Shown here piece by piece: positions 1 to 8,115 of a stretch of 20,577 bases of DNA. A model generated the notes under the pieces. It was given only the letters and a program-made list of their open reading frames with translations. It did no database searches and was not told the origin of the DNA. Numbering within the stretch: the stretch's first letter is position 1; each line of letters opens with the position of its first letter. The stretch covers positions 1 through 20,577 of the forward strand of contig CAMZHP010000016.1 in the NCBI GenBank assembly GCA_947306845.1, given 5' to 3'. A program made the position numbers and the translations under genes. Source of the stretch: an uncultured Prevotellaceae bacterium (GTDB lineage Bacteria > Bacteroidota > Bacteroidia > Bacteroidales > Bacteroidaceae).

Positions 1-689
1 GGAGCGGGTAGGTAGGTGTCGCGGTCGTGTTGCTGACACCAGACAGTGAGTTGACCATCCTTGAGAATCTGGGATTTCAGAATACACTCCACCCCCTTGT
101 CAAAAGCCTTGCCCGCCCGCTTGCGGAGTTCCTTAGTGGTGAGGGCAGACTCAAAAGGTACCTTTGCATTCGCTACCTCCCGCAGGAGGAGCATGGTGTT
201 GACCATGGCGTCATCGTTATAGGTGATATGCACCTGATATCCATGTGGGTTAGGCCAGAATTGAGGCCATCCTCCATTGTCATATTGTCCAGAGAGCAGG
301 TATTCCACCGCCTTGCAGAATGATTCGCGCACCTGCTTGTCATGAGTGGCATGGAAGAGCCGGGCCAGGAAGTGCATCTGGATATTGGTGGCGTCATTGT
401 CTGTTGTGGAGTCATCGGTGCGTTGCTTGTCTTCAAGCACTTGCTCGCGTTGTTCTTGGGTGAGCGGCATCACCATGTTGATGTTTTTGGGCCATCCGCC
501 AGTCACACGTTGGTAGAGCATCAGCTGTTCGCCGATGCGCCGTGCCTCTTCGGTCTTGAAGAACGCCTCGTCGGTTTGACGCAGGATGTGTTTCCATTGC
601 TGGCTGTGGACCTGTGCGGAAGCCAAAGAGGCCATCATCCAGGTACATACACAAAGAATAAAGGTGATTTTTTTTCTTGGAGTGGTCAT
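1..689 (-). CDS. pelA: Pectate lyase, PL10 family (3' end outside window)
   Basis: Only the first 229 codons are inside the window; the frame stays open to the left edge. Residues 1-25 form a Sec signal peptide (MTTPRKK, a hydrophobic core, then ASA before Q26), so the enzyme is exported. Segments typical of polysaccharide lyase family 10 follow in order: QRVTGGWPKN (60-69), DNDATN (97-102), GGWPQFWP (139-146), ITYNDDAMVN (155-164) and WCQQHDRDTYLPA (217-229). PL10 enzymes cleave polygalacturonate by beta-elimination, giving unsaturated oligogalacturonides. The start is the first ATG of the frame and lies about 70 nt below a good Bacteroidetes promoter. The gene is divergent from the DUF4301 gene. 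Catalytic residues of the C-terminal half cannot be checked here. The family call is strong; the exact substrate is inferred from the family. Confidence 0.9.
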   Translation of the reverse strand, partial: MTTPRKKITFILCVCTWMMASLASAQVHSQQWKHILRQTDEAFFKTEEARRIGEQLMLYQRVTGGWPKNINMVMPLTQEQREQVLEDKQRTDDSTTDNDATNIQMHFLARLFHATHDKQVRESFCKAVEYLLSGQYDNGGWPQFWPNPHGYQVHITYNDDAMVNTMLLLREVANAKVPFESALTTKELRKRAGKAFDKGVECILKSQILKDGQLTVWCQQHDRDTYLPA

Positions 690-757
690 GGCGTGAGGTA
701 TGTTTTGGTTAAACTCTAAAATACTGTTTGGTGTGTCGAATAGGCAAGTTGGGTTTG

Positions 758-788
758 CAAATATACGAATAAGTGAGCGCAATTCAAA
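758..788 (-). promoter_or_regulatory. Bacteroidetes-type promoter of the pectate lyase gene
   Basis: On the minus strand a TTTG box (785-788) is followed by 19 bp and then TATATTTG (758-765), an exact match to the TAnnTTTG -7 element used by the Bacteroidetes primary sigma factor. Transcription would start near 752, giving a leader of roughly 60 nt before the lyase ATG at 689. Confidence 0.7.
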
Positions 789-894
789 ATAAGAAAGGAT
801 ATATTTGTGTTCGTTGGGCTCCCGGCATCAAAAGATAATTGTTCGGGACCGATATTTTGACTCCTAATTCATGCAAAATCCATGTATTTATTCT

Positions 895-922
895 TTTGTT
901 ATCAAAAAAAGTGTTATTTTTG
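895..922 (+). promoter_or_regulatory. Probable promoter of the DUF4301 gene
   Basis: TATTTTTG (915-922) matches TAnnTTTG and lies about 40 bp before the ATG at 963. The only upstream TTTG (895-898) is 16 bp away, shorter than the usual 19-21 bp, so the -33 assignment is weak. The 690-962 gap otherwise holds only the divergent lyase promoter. Confidence 0.45.
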
Positions 923-962
923 TCCCATCAAAACCAAATTCATGCATTAAATCAGTACTATT

Positions 963-2480
963 ATGTTATCACAGGAAGATCTAAAACAAATTGCAGCAAA
1001 AGGTATCACTCCTGAGCAGATTGATGCTCAGCTGAAAGAATTCGAAACAGGGTTCCCATTCCTCAAGCTTGAGGCAGCAGCGGCTATCGGCAATGGTATC
1101 GTGGCTCCCGGCGAGGATGAGCGCGCAGCGTATATCAAGGCATGGGACGATTACAAGGCTCAGGGAAAGAAAATCGTGAAGTTCGTTCCCGCCTCAGGTG
1201 CTGCCAGCCGTATGTTCAAGGATATGTTCGCCTTCCTTTCGGCAGACTATGACGAGCCGACTACTGCTTTTGAGAAAAACTACTTTGACCATATCCATCA
1301 GTTCGCTTTCTTTGGGGCACTTGATGACAAATGCAAGGAAAATGAGGGAAAGGGTATCGACCAACTCATGGAGGAAGGCAATTACAAAGCTGTGGTCGCC
1401 AATATGCTGAATGCGACGGGACTCAATTATGGACAATTGCCCAAGGGACTACTGCTTTTCCACAACTATGAGGAAGGTCCGCGCACTCCCATGGAGGAAC
1501 ATCTGGTGGAGGGCGCGCTCTATGCAGCCAGCAATGGCGAGGCCAATGTTCATTTCACTGTAAGCCATGAGCACATGCAGCTCTTCGAGCAGAAGGTGAA
1601 AGACAAGAAAGACGGATATGCTGGTAAATATGGCATCCAATACAACATCTCATTCTCAGAGCAAAAGCCTAGTACCGACACGGTGGCTGCCAATCCCGAC
1701 AATACCCCGTTCCGCACGGAGGATGGCGAGTTGCTCTTCCGTCCAGGAGGTCATGGCGCGCTCATTGCGAATCTCAATGAGATTGATGCCGATGTGATCT
1801 TCATCAAGAATATCGACAATGTGGTGCCAGACAGGCTGAAGGGAGACACCGTCACCTACAAACAACTCATCGCCGGCATCCTTGTGACCTTGCAGAAGAA
1901 GGCGTACGACTATCTGCGCCTGCTCGACACGGGTTCGTATGACCATGAGCAACTCGAGGAAATTATCCGCTTCGTTCAGCGCGACCTGTGCTGCAGGAAG
2001 AACGATATCAAACTTTTGGAGGATGCCGAACTGGTCATCTATCTGCGCAAAAAGCTCAACCGGCCCATGCGCGTATGCGGTGTGGTGAAGAATGTGGGCG
2101 AGCCTGGTGGCGGTCCGTTCCTGACCTACAACCAGGATGGAACGGTGAGCCTGCAGATTTTGGAGAGCAGTCAGATTGACAAGAGCAACGAGGCCTATCA
2201 GAAGATGTTCACTGAGGGCACGCACTTCAATCCTGTCGACCTGGTGTGCGCCGTCAAGGACTACAAAGGACAGGCATTCAACTTGCCTGAGTTCGTTGAC
2301 AAGACAACAGGCTTCATCAGCAGCAAGAGCAAGAATGGCAAGGAACTCAAGGCATTGGAACTGCCCGGCCTTTGGAACGGAGCCATGAGTGACTGGAATA
2401 CGGTCTTTGTGGAGGTGCCTCTCTCAACCTTCAATCCCGTGAAGACGGTCAACGACCTCCTCAGAGAACAGCACCAGTAA
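963..2480 (+). CDS. DUF4301 family protein, nucleotidyltransferase-like
   Basis: A cytoplasmic protein of 505 residues with no signal peptide or membrane segment. I recognise it as DUF4301, a family common in Bacteroidales without an assigned reaction. Its motifs recall UDP-sugar/UDP-GlcNAc pyrophosphorylases: KFVPASGAASRMFKDM (73-88) in the place of the G-x-G-T-R-(M/L) nucleotide loop, LPKG (159-162), TPMEEHL (175-181), FRPGGHGALIANL (259-271) like the PGGHG/PGGNG loop, and IKNIDNV (281-287) like the metal-binding NxDN segment. I infer a GT-A-type nucleotidyltransferase fold; a reaction is not shown. The start is the first ATG, 40 bp after a promoter-like element. A weak hairpin lies 60 bp after the stop, and the MFS gene follows after 93 bp on the same strand. 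Family call good; function open. Confidence 0.85.
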   Translation: MLSQEDLKQIAAKGITPEQIDAQLKEFETGFPFLKLEAAAAIGNGIVAPGEDERAAYIKAWDDYKAQGKKIVKFVPASGAASRMFKDMFAFLSADYDEPTTAFEKNYFDHIHQFAFFGALDDKCKENEGKGIDQLMEEGNYKAVVANMLNATGLNYGQLPKGLLLFHNYEEGPRTPMEEHLVEGALYAASNGEANVHFTVSHEHMQLFEQKVKDKKDGYAGKYGIQYNISFSEQKPSTDTVAANPDNTPFRTEDGELLFRPGGHGALIANLNEIDADVIFIKNIDNVVPDRLKGDTVTYKQLIAGILVTLQKKAYDYLRLLDTGSYDHEQLEEIIRFVQRDLCCRKNDIKLLEDAELVIYLRKKLNRPMRVCGVVKNVGEPGGGPFLTYNQDGTVSLQILESSQIDKSNEAYQKMFTEGTHFNPVDLVCAVKDYKGQAFNLPEFVDKTTGFISSKSKNGKELKALELPGLWNGAMSDWNTVFVEVPLSTFNPVKTVNDLLREQHQ

Positions 2481-2541
2481 GTTTCTCTTTTACATCATTG
2501 TCTTGAGGATTGTGAGAGCCTTTTTTGCATAAAGGTATCAC

Positions 2542-2558
2542 AGTCCTCAGGACTTTTT
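2542..2558 (+). terminator. Possible weak intrinsic terminator
   Basis: AGTCC (2542-2546), loop TCA and GGACT (2550-2554) form a 5-bp stem running directly into five T. It lies between the DUF4301 and MFS genes. The stem is short, so termination is probably partial or absent. Confidence 0.3.
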
Positions 2559-2573
2559 CTGAACCCCCATCAG

Positions 2574-3752
2574 ATGGAAAAACTGTGGAATCGCAATTAT
2601 TGCAAGGTTATGGCAGCGAATTTCTCGCTGTTTTTTGCTTTCTATCTCCTTACTCCTCTGCTGCCCATCTATCTCAGCGAGAATTTCGGGGCAAGTAAGG
2701 GCATGATAGGGCTGGTGTTGTCGGGCTATACCATCACAGCGTTGCTCAGCAGACCGTTCAGCGGTTTCATGGTTGATTGTTTCGACCGCAAACACATGCT
2801 GATGTTGTTCTATGTCCTGTTTTTCGTTTTTTTTGCCGGTTATATCGTGGCGGGCTCCATCTTTCTCTTCGCTATTGTGAGGACACTCCACGGTGCTCCC
2901 TTTGGAGGACTCACGGTAGCCAACAGCACCGTGGCAATAGATGTGCTACCTTCCAGCAGGCGGAATGAGGGAATCGGATATTACGGACTGAGCAACAACC
3001 TGGCTATGGCTCTCGCTCCCACCATGGGCATCACCTTGTATCAGATATCAGGCAATTTCCAGTTGCTGTTCTGGCTCTCACTCATTGTGGCGGGAGCTGG
3101 ACTTGCCATCGACAGCACCGTGACGCTACAACGACGGCCCGTTGTCAGCAAATCGCAAAAGTGGTCTTTCGACAGGTTTTTCCTTACGAAAGGGTGGTTG
3201 CTGGCGGTCAATATGGTGTTCTTCGGTTTCTGTTTTGGCGTTTTGCAAAACTATCTTGCGATCTATAGCAAGGAAGTCCTGGGCATCACGGGGGGAACTG
3301 GGGCGTTTTTCATGATTGTATCCATCGGACTGATTGTTTCCAGATTGTTGGGTTCAAAGTCTCTGAGAAAAGGAAAGCTGACTGACAATGCGGTGCATGG
3401 GTTGCTTCTATCCACAGCTGGATACATACTCTTTGTGGCTTGCTCCAATCATGTCGGATATTATCTGTCGGCCATGCTCATCGGCTTGGGCAACGGACTG
3501 ATATGGCCTGCTTTCCTCAATATGATCATCGCCATGGCTTACAACAACCAAAGAGGGACAGCCAATTCAACCTTGTTAGTATCATGGGATGTGGGGATTG
3601 GCCTGGGGGTGTTCATCGGAGGATTCCTGGTAGAGCTTACAGGGTATGGCTGCACTTTCGTTGTGGTGGCCGGAGCACAGGTCATAGGCGCTTTGATCTT
3701 CGTCTTGGCGACAAAGAGCTTTTTTATGCGCAGAAAACTGAGAGAAGATTGA
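2574..3752 (+). CDS. MFS transporter, drug/sugar efflux type
   Basis: An integral membrane protein of 392 residues, made almost wholly of hydrophobic helices, the usual size for a 12-helix major facilitator. The MFS motif A loop between helices 2 and 3 is present: G64-FMV-D68-CFD-R72-K73. A second half-repeat begins near residue 200 after a basic loop (VVSKSQKWSFDRFF). The N-terminal LLTPLLPIYLSE segment and overall form resemble DHA1/AraJ-like exporters. The substrate cannot be read from sequence. The gene follows DUF4301 after 93 bp with only a weak terminator between, so it may share its transcript; the ArnT-like gene downstream has its own promoter. No odd features seen. Confidence 0.85.
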   Translation: MEKLWNRNYCKVMAANFSLFFAFYLLTPLLPIYLSENFGASKGMIGLVLSGYTITALLSRPFSGFMVDCFDRKHMLMLFYVLFFVFFAGYIVAGSIFLFAIVRTLHGAPFGGLTVANSTVAIDVLPSSRRNEGIGYYGLSNNLAMALAPTMGITLYQISGNFQLLFWLSLIVAGAGLAIDSTVTLQRRPVVSKSQKWSFDRFFLTKGWLLAVNMVFFGFCFGVLQNYLAIYSKEVLGITGGTGAFFMIVSIGLIVSRLLGSKSLRKGKLTDNAVHGLLLSTAGYILFVACSNHVGYYLSAMLIGLGNGLIWPAFLNMIIAMAYNNQRGTANSTLLVSWDVGIGLGVFIGGFLVELTGYGCTFVVVAGAQVIGALIFVLATKSFFMRRKLRED

Positions 3753-3770
3753 AAGATTTTTTAATTTTTT

Positions 3771-3801
3771 TTTGCGTTGCGTCCGATTTGCACTAATTTT
3801 G
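3771..3801 (+). promoter_or_regulatory. Bacteroidetes-type promoter of the ArnT-like gene
   Basis: TTTG (3771-3774), 19 bp, then TAATTTTG (3794-3801): both boxes and the spacing fit the TTTG/TAnnTTTG consensus. The start would be near 3808, leaving a leader of only about 13 nt before the ATG at 3821. Confidence 0.7.
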
Positions 3802-3820
3802 CAAAAATACTCAACCGATT

Positions 3821-5485
3821 ATGGAGATAGTTAGGAAAATAGGAAGGGAGAGCCTGATGCTCATCGTCTTGTGCCTTGCTGCATTTTTCGTCAACAACAG
3901 CATGCTCCCGACGGATTCTGCAGAAGCGAAGATCATCGTCACGGCCAGGGAAATCGTGGCCAATGACAATTGGATGTCTCCTACCATGAACGGCATGTCA
4001 AGATTGGACAATCCTCCACTGGCAGCATGGGTGGCGGCTTTCGTGGAAATGGCGTATCCTGGAAATATCAGTGTGCAGCGCAGCGTCGTGGCTTTGCTGG
4101 CCACCCTGTGGGCTCTGTTCTTCTTCGGCGTGGCCCGCTATATGGAGAGGAGGCGTGGCTTTGCAGAACTGGCTACTGTCGTCTTCCTCACATCCTACAA
4201 TGTCATCTATCACGGAAGGATGGTGAGCCAGGATATTTATGGCTATTCGCTAATGATGGGTGCCATTTATTTCATGTTCAGAATGTTGTATGATGAACGC
4301 TATTATGCGCGTCCTCACAAGTGGCGTTGGGCGCTGTTGGCAGGCATCATGATGGGCCTCTCGTTCCTGGGTAACGGCGCGGAGCCATTTTACACCATGC
4401 TGTTGCCTTTGGTGATAGTCATGCTGTTGCTGAAAAGACCTGCAATGGAAGGGCGGTGGATGCCTCTTGCCCTCATGTGCCTGATCTGCATCGTTGTCTT
4501 TGGATGGCGTATCGTTTACCTCATGTCAGCTTATCCCGAGTATAAGCTGGCAGGCGAGCTGAAGGTATTTGCCAATGACAGCACAAGGCCATGGTATTAT
4601 TACTGGCGGTTTTTTGCTGAGATGGGTGTGTGGACCTTGCTCCTTGTGGCTGCATTTTTCATATCCTATTGGTATAAGCGATTGAGCACCAAAAGGCTTT
4701 ACCGCATGGCATTGGCATGGCTGGCCATTGCACTGGTGCTCTTGTCGGCCATTCCCAATAAAGAGATGAACGACCTGTTGCCTCTCGTTCCGCCTTGTGC
4801 GCTGTCCGTGGCCTGTCTCCTTTTCTCCTTTCCAGAGCGCTGGCCCAGTGACAAATGGGGCAGGGGATTGTTCTTCTCCAACGGATACCTGATGACGTTG
4901 TTGGCTTTCGGCCTGCCTTTCTTTGTCCATTTCAGAATGACGAACTGGCACATCATTGATTTTGGGACCTCTGTTTTCATCGCGTTCTTCCTCTTCGGCA
5001 TAGCCATCTATCTCCTGTTCTCCACAACACGGAAGGATATGGTAAGCATAGTCAGAGGGGTGATCATCCTGTTTCTCATCATTGAGTGTTTCATGTTGGG
5101 AGCCGTAGGCAATATCTTCATCAATCCTCAGCAGAGGAGCATCGGCTTGCTTCAGCTCAATAATGAGCTGAAAGCACTTCCCATGTACTATAATAAGGAT
5201 GAGGCATTGAGAATAGAACTGGTTTACGCCGCCAATAAGAAAATCCAGCCGCTTGACTTGAGTGACGAAAAAGCTGTGGAGAAAGCTGTGCCATGTTTGT
5301 TGCTGACACAAGAAAATTTGGCGAGCGAATTGCCCGCCAATATGTTGCAGAAAATCGACACGCTTCACCTTGGTGTTTATGATGACAACAGGCTCCCGAG
5401 GCACAACAGGCATTACGGGAAGTCGTTGGTCAATCACGTGACAATGCTGAAACCCAAGGCCTCTATTACTGAAAAGAATCACTGA
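3821..5485 (+). CDS. ArnT/PMT-like membrane glycosyltransferase (GT-C fold)
   Basis: 554 residues with many hydrophobic helices from residue 12 to about 430, then a hydrophilic C-terminal segment. The N-terminal signature of PMT_2/ArnT enzymes is visible: TDSAEAK (31-37) in place of the catalytic D-E-x-x-Y loop, AREIVANDNWMSPTMNG (42-58), RLDNPPLAAW (61-70; family consensus K-P-P-L-x-x-W) and RMVSQDIYGYSL (133-144), where relatives read R-x-x-x-x-D. Such enzymes move a sugar from undecaprenyl phosphate onto lipid A or proteins at the periplasmic face. The acceptor and sugar here are unknown; lipid A modification is only the best-known family role. The stop overlaps the stop region of the convergent DUF4861 gene. 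Its own promoter suggests a single-gene transcript. Confidence 0.8.
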   Translation: MEIVRKIGRESLMLIVLCLAAFFVNNSMLPTDSAEAKIIVTAREIVANDNWMSPTMNGMSRLDNPPLAAWVAAFVEMAYPGNISVQRSVVALLATLWALFFFGVARYMERRRGFAELATVVFLTSYNVIYHGRMVSQDIYGYSLMMGAIYFMFRMLYDERYYARPHKWRWALLAGIMMGLSFLGNGAEPFYTMLLPLVIVMLLLKRPAMEGRWMPLALMCLICIVVFGWRIVYLMSAYPEYKLAGELKVFANDSTRPWYYYWRFFAEMGVWTLLLVAAFFISYWYKRLSTKRLYRMALAWLAIALVLLSAIPNKEMNDLLPLVPPCALSVACLLFSFPERWPSDKWGRGLFFSNGYLMTLLAFGLPFFVHFRMTNWHIIDFGTSVFIAFFLFGIAIYLLFSTTRKDMVSIVRGVIILFLIIECFMLGAVGNIFINPQQRSIGLLQLNNELKALPMYYNKDEALRIELVYAANKKIQPLDLSDEKAVEKAVPCLLLTQENLASELPANMLQKIDTLHLGVYDDNRLPRHNRHYGKSLVNHVTMLKPKASITEKNH

Positions 5486-6705
5486 ACCTCAACCTGGTCT
5501 TCTGCTATAATGGTCTTCTTCCATTCTTCCAGATATGCAAACCAGTCCTTCGCATTGTGAAAACCGAAACTCTCATTGTCGCTTCCGAATGTGATGCGGT
5601 AGGTGAGACGGTTATCCGACGTTTTGATGACAAAGGGATAATTGTCTTTGGTGGCTGGCAGTTCACTCTCCACATCGTATCGGTATAGGCAGATTCCTAA
5701 TCCCACTGTCTCCCGTTTGTGTCCGGCGGAGTCTTTCTCCGATACAGGCCAATCGGTGCCCCAGCATCCGCGAAGCCCTTGATGGTCGCTGTGCTCCACA
5801 GAGTTCTTCACATTGATAAGTCCCGTGGCAAATTTGAGGTCATTGACCTCGCGGTTGAAAAACACATCGACTCTGCAGTCACGGCGCCCGGCGTAGAGCG
5901 TGTAGTAAGTCACCATGTCGGTTGGCTGACTGTCGGGTTGTGGGCGCCATTGCTCATCCTTCACCTCCACAATCGTGCGCAACGGACCGCGGGCCACCAG
6001 TCGCTGACTGCGGTGCTCCACATCGCTGATCATGGTTGGCGCCTGACCGTCCCATCCGCGAAGGGTGCCTACTCCCAAGGTGTTGCCCACCCATAGCACA
6101 TCGTCGCCATAGCCCGATGCTGCCTGGGCTTTGTCGGGGTAAAACTGGGTCTCCTTGAGTTCAAGCCCCATTTTGTATTTCCCATAAATGTCCACCGTTT
6201 GACGATGGTCGAAATAGATGCGGTAGGCTACCAACTCGTTTTCAAAAGCCGCTCCGTGGTGGTGCAGCATCGAATAGGGGTTCACGCCTCGGTCTACGGT
6301 AAGTTGCGATATGTAAAGGTTTTGCTTGTTCGACTCCTTGATTTTACTGTTAGTTAGCATCATGTCCACATATACCTTGGGCTCGTAGGCGCGGGGAGTT
6401 CCGATGTCGCTAAGGGTGATTTGAAAGGTCTTTTGCGACTTCTTGGGTAGGTTGACCAAGGCAAACAGTTCGTCAAACTTGCCGTCACCATCGGTGTCAT
6501 CCAACTGGCAGGGTATCTCTTTCCCGTCTGACATGACCAAGGCGGAAGCAACGTTGGGACTATCCGACAGCGCAATGAGAAAAGGAAAGTTGGGCATGTC
6601 GCAAGTGCTGGCGTTTTTCAGCGTGATGGAAATTTGTCGGTCGGCTGCTGAGGCGAAGATGACCATCATTGCCAACACAAAAATAGTGGTAACTCGTTTG
6701 TACAT
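5479..6705 (-). CDS. Secreted DUF4861 family protein, pectin-associated
   Basis: 408 residues with a signal peptide (MYKR, hydrophobic core, FASA before A21), so exported to the periplasm or surface. Features I associate with DUF4861 are an acidic EF-hand-like loop QLDDTDGDGKFDEL (67-80), HHHGAAFENELVAYRIYFDHR (from 148) and DIYGK (172-176). Members are often found beside pectin-degradation genes in Bacteroidetes; a defined enzymatic reaction is not known to me. Here the PL10 lyase is about 5 kb away, not adjacent. The gene has its own promoter (6749-6780) and is divergent from the DUF4886 gene. At the 3' end it overlaps the convergent ArnT-like gene by 7 bp, so no terminator fits between them. 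Family call fairly firm; role inferred from context. Confidence 0.82.
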   Translation of the reverse strand: MYKRVTTIFVLAMMVIFASAADRQISITLKNASTCDMPNFPFLIALSDSPNVASALVMSDGKEIPCQLDDTDGDGKFDELFALVNLPKKSQKTFQITLSDIGTPRAYEPKVYVDMMLTNSKIKESNKQNLYISQLTVDRGVNPYSMLHHHGAAFENELVAYRIYFDHRQTVDIYGKYKMGLELKETQFYPDKAQAASGYGDDVLWVGNTLGVGTLRGWDGQAPTMISDVEHRSQRLVARGPLRTIVEVKDEQWRPQPDSQPTDMVTYYTLYAGRRDCRVDVFFNREVNDLKFATGLINVKNSVEHSDHQGLRGCWGTDWPVSEKDSAGHKRETVGLGICLYRYDVESELPATKDNYPFVIKTSDNRLTYRITFGSDNESFGFHNAKDWFAYLEEWKKTIIAEDQVEVQ

Positions 6706-6748
6706 AGTGATGGGTTTTATTGGATGATTTGCTTGTAGTGTTATATTG

Positions 6749-6780
6749 CAAAAATAATGGTTTTTTCTGAGCCGTACAAA
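6749..6780 (-). promoter_or_regulatory. Bacteroidetes-type promoter of the DUF4861 gene
   Basis: On the minus strand, TTTG (6777-6780), 20 bp, then TATTTTTG (6749-6756). Spacing and both boxes fit the consensus. The leader to the ATG at 6705 would be about 40 nt. Confidence 0.65.
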
Positions 6781-6824
6781 CTTTGACTATTTTTTATTCA
6801 TCCGAAGCCAAAAAATGAAGGTTA

Positions 6825-6858
6825 TTTGATGAATAGTTGGCAAATTGTATTATCTTTG
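6825..6858 (+). promoter_or_regulatory. Probable promoter of the DUF4886 gene
   Basis: TATCTTTG (6851-6858) fits TAnnTTTG. TTTG at 6825-6828 is 22 bp upstream, slightly long. The -7 box ends 6 nt before the ATG at 6864, which would make the mRNA leaderless or force a later start codon. Confidence 0.5.
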
Positions 6859-6863
6859 CAACT

Positions 6864-7880
6864 ATGAATGCGCATCTTGTTCATTTTTCCTCTTTGGCGT
6901 GGAGGCGGTTTTCAGTTGTTTTTGCAGCTGTGCTGATGATTTGTGCCTGTTCTTCTTCTCAATCAGATGAAATGATTGGAGGACAGGATGGAAACGCACA
7001 CTCAGGTTCAAATTATACGGAAGAGAACGACGCATTTGAAGCGGGGTATAAGGGACGTCTGGATTTTGAGGGAGATACGATGCGTGTTCTTATGCTCGGC
7101 AACAGTTTCGCAAGTGATGCAACTCTCTACCTCAAGGATGTGACCGACTCCGCAGGGATGGACCGCAAACGTTTTTGTGTTTATACAGGAGTAATCAGCG
7201 GCGGTGGCTTGGCTAAATGGATTGAGACTTTGGAAACCGGTGTTCAACAATCTTATTACCGGATGGCTGGTGCCATTAAGATGAACGTGACGGGTGCTCT
7301 GCGTGATATCCTGAATCAGCCGTGGGATGTCTGCGTGATTCTGCAAAACAGTGATGCATCCTACAAATGGGAGACTTTCGAGAATACGCTTCAGACCTTG
7401 ATTGACGGCATCAAGAACCATTGTCCCAATCCTCGGTTGAAGTTTGCATATATGATGCCTTGGACTCATACAGTCCAAAGCACGGAGAAGGAATGGGAGG
7501 GAAACATCTCGTGTGCCAAGAAAGTCGCCAAGGAGTATGGATTGAGGGTTCTTCCAGTGGGAACTGCCGTTCAGAATGCCAGGTCTCAAGGACTTGAAAA
7601 TGGCATGTATCTCACGAGAGACAACTGGCACATGTGCAGCGGAGTGGGTAAGTTTGTAGCTGCATGTGCTTTGTACGAGGGATTGCTTTCCTCTTTTGCC
7701 AAAAGAAGCATCCTTGACAACACACTCATTTATACACTCACAGCTGATGAGGCTGGATCAAAAGGAGCCATGGCTGTTGACTCAACCAATGTGGACATTT
7801 GTAGGAAAGCTGCTTACTGGGCAGCGGAAAAACCTTTTGAAATCACCGTCGAGGCTACCAATATCAGGAACATCCATTAA
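6864..7880 (+). CDS. DUF4886 / SGNH-hydrolase-like lipoprotein
   Basis: 338 residues from the ATG at 6864. The frame is open back to a TTG at 6837, but that TTG lies upstream of the promoter -7 box. The N-terminus has WRR, a hydrophobic stretch and a cysteine pair (C27/C29, ICACSSS), pointing to a lipoprotein. The blocks of SGNH hydrolases are present: MLGNSF (77-82) with the nucleophile candidate S81, SGGG (112-115), LQNSD (160-164), and the C-terminal D253-NW-H256 in the place of the D-x-x-H dyad. I recognise this as DUF4886. SGNH enzymes remove acetyl or other acyl groups, often from glycans; the substrate here is unknown. The gene is divergent from DUF4861, so a shared pectin or glycan role is possible but unproven. 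No clear terminator follows. Confidence 0.82.
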   Translation: MNAHLVHFSSLAWRRFSVVFAAVLMICACSSSQSDEMIGGQDGNAHSGSNYTEENDAFEAGYKGRLDFEGDTMRVLMLGNSFASDATLYLKDVTDSAGMDRKRFCVYTGVISGGGLAKWIETLETGVQQSYYRMAGAIKMNVTGALRDILNQPWDVCVILQNSDASYKWETFENTLQTLIDGIKNHCPNPRLKFAYMMPWTHTVQSTEKEWEGNISCAKKVAKEYGLRVLPVGTAVQNARSQGLENGMYLTRDNWHMCSGVGKFVAACALYEGLLSSFAKRSILDNTLIYTLTADEAGSKGAMAVDSTNVDICRKAAYWAAEKPFEITVEATNIRNIH

Positions 7881-7969
7881 GTCTTTGGATGAAAAGACAT
7901 CGATTTGAAAAAATATCTTAATATAAGTAAAATTATCTTTAGGATTATACAAAATTTAAAATTTTGCTT

Positions 7970-7977
7970 TATCTTTG
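7970..7977 (+). promoter_or_regulatory. Possible -7 element of the sigma-factor leader
   Basis: TATCTTTG fits TAnnTTTG in a very A+T-rich stretch (7915-7980). No TTTG is found at the expected distance upstream, so this is a half-match. If used, it starts a leader of about 530 nt before the sigma-like gene. Confidence 0.4.
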
Positions 7978-8008
7978 CATTACTTTGAAGAATTGATTGA
8001 ATTGGAGG

Positions 8009-8053
8009 ATGTATAACCATCCCAACTACTGGAAAAAAGGTCTGTACTATTAA
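8009..8053 (+). CDS. Possible leader peptide, 14 codons
   Basis: A short frame encodes MYNHPNYWKKGLYY, rich in aromatic residues (four Tyr, one Trp) with two Lys. It begins about 25 nt after the likely transcription start of the sigma-factor leader. GGAGG touches the ATG directly, too close to act as a normal ribosome-binding site. It could be a regulatory leader peptide or chance; there is no further support. Confidence 0.25.
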   Translation: MYNHPNYWKKGLYY

Positions 8054-8115
8054 CGGATTGCTACGGAAATTATCACTGTCTCATCAAACTATTTCAAGCA
8101 TTGGAACTATCACTC

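Noticed and set aside
27..719. Several overlapping frames of 73-125 codons at the left edge
   Set aside because: The real gene here is the minus-strand pectate lyase, which is open to the window edge and shows PL10 motifs; the other frames are its shadows.
1656..2225. A 189-codon minus-strand frame inside the DUF4301 gene
   Set aside because: Antisense shadow of a conserved gene; no start signal or motif.
4526..5482. A 318-codon minus-strand frame inside the ArnT-like gene
   Set aside because: Rich in His, Gln and Arg with no domain, and opposite a gene with conserved motifs and its own promoter; a shadow frame.
6837..6863. A TTG start 27 nt before the DUF4886 ATG
   Set aside because: It lies upstream of the likely -7 promoter element, so it would not be in the mRNA.
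7881..7898. Hairpin GTCTTT/AAAGAC just after the DUF4886 stop
   Set aside because: Only a 6-bp A+T-rich stem with no T run after it; too weak to call a terminator.
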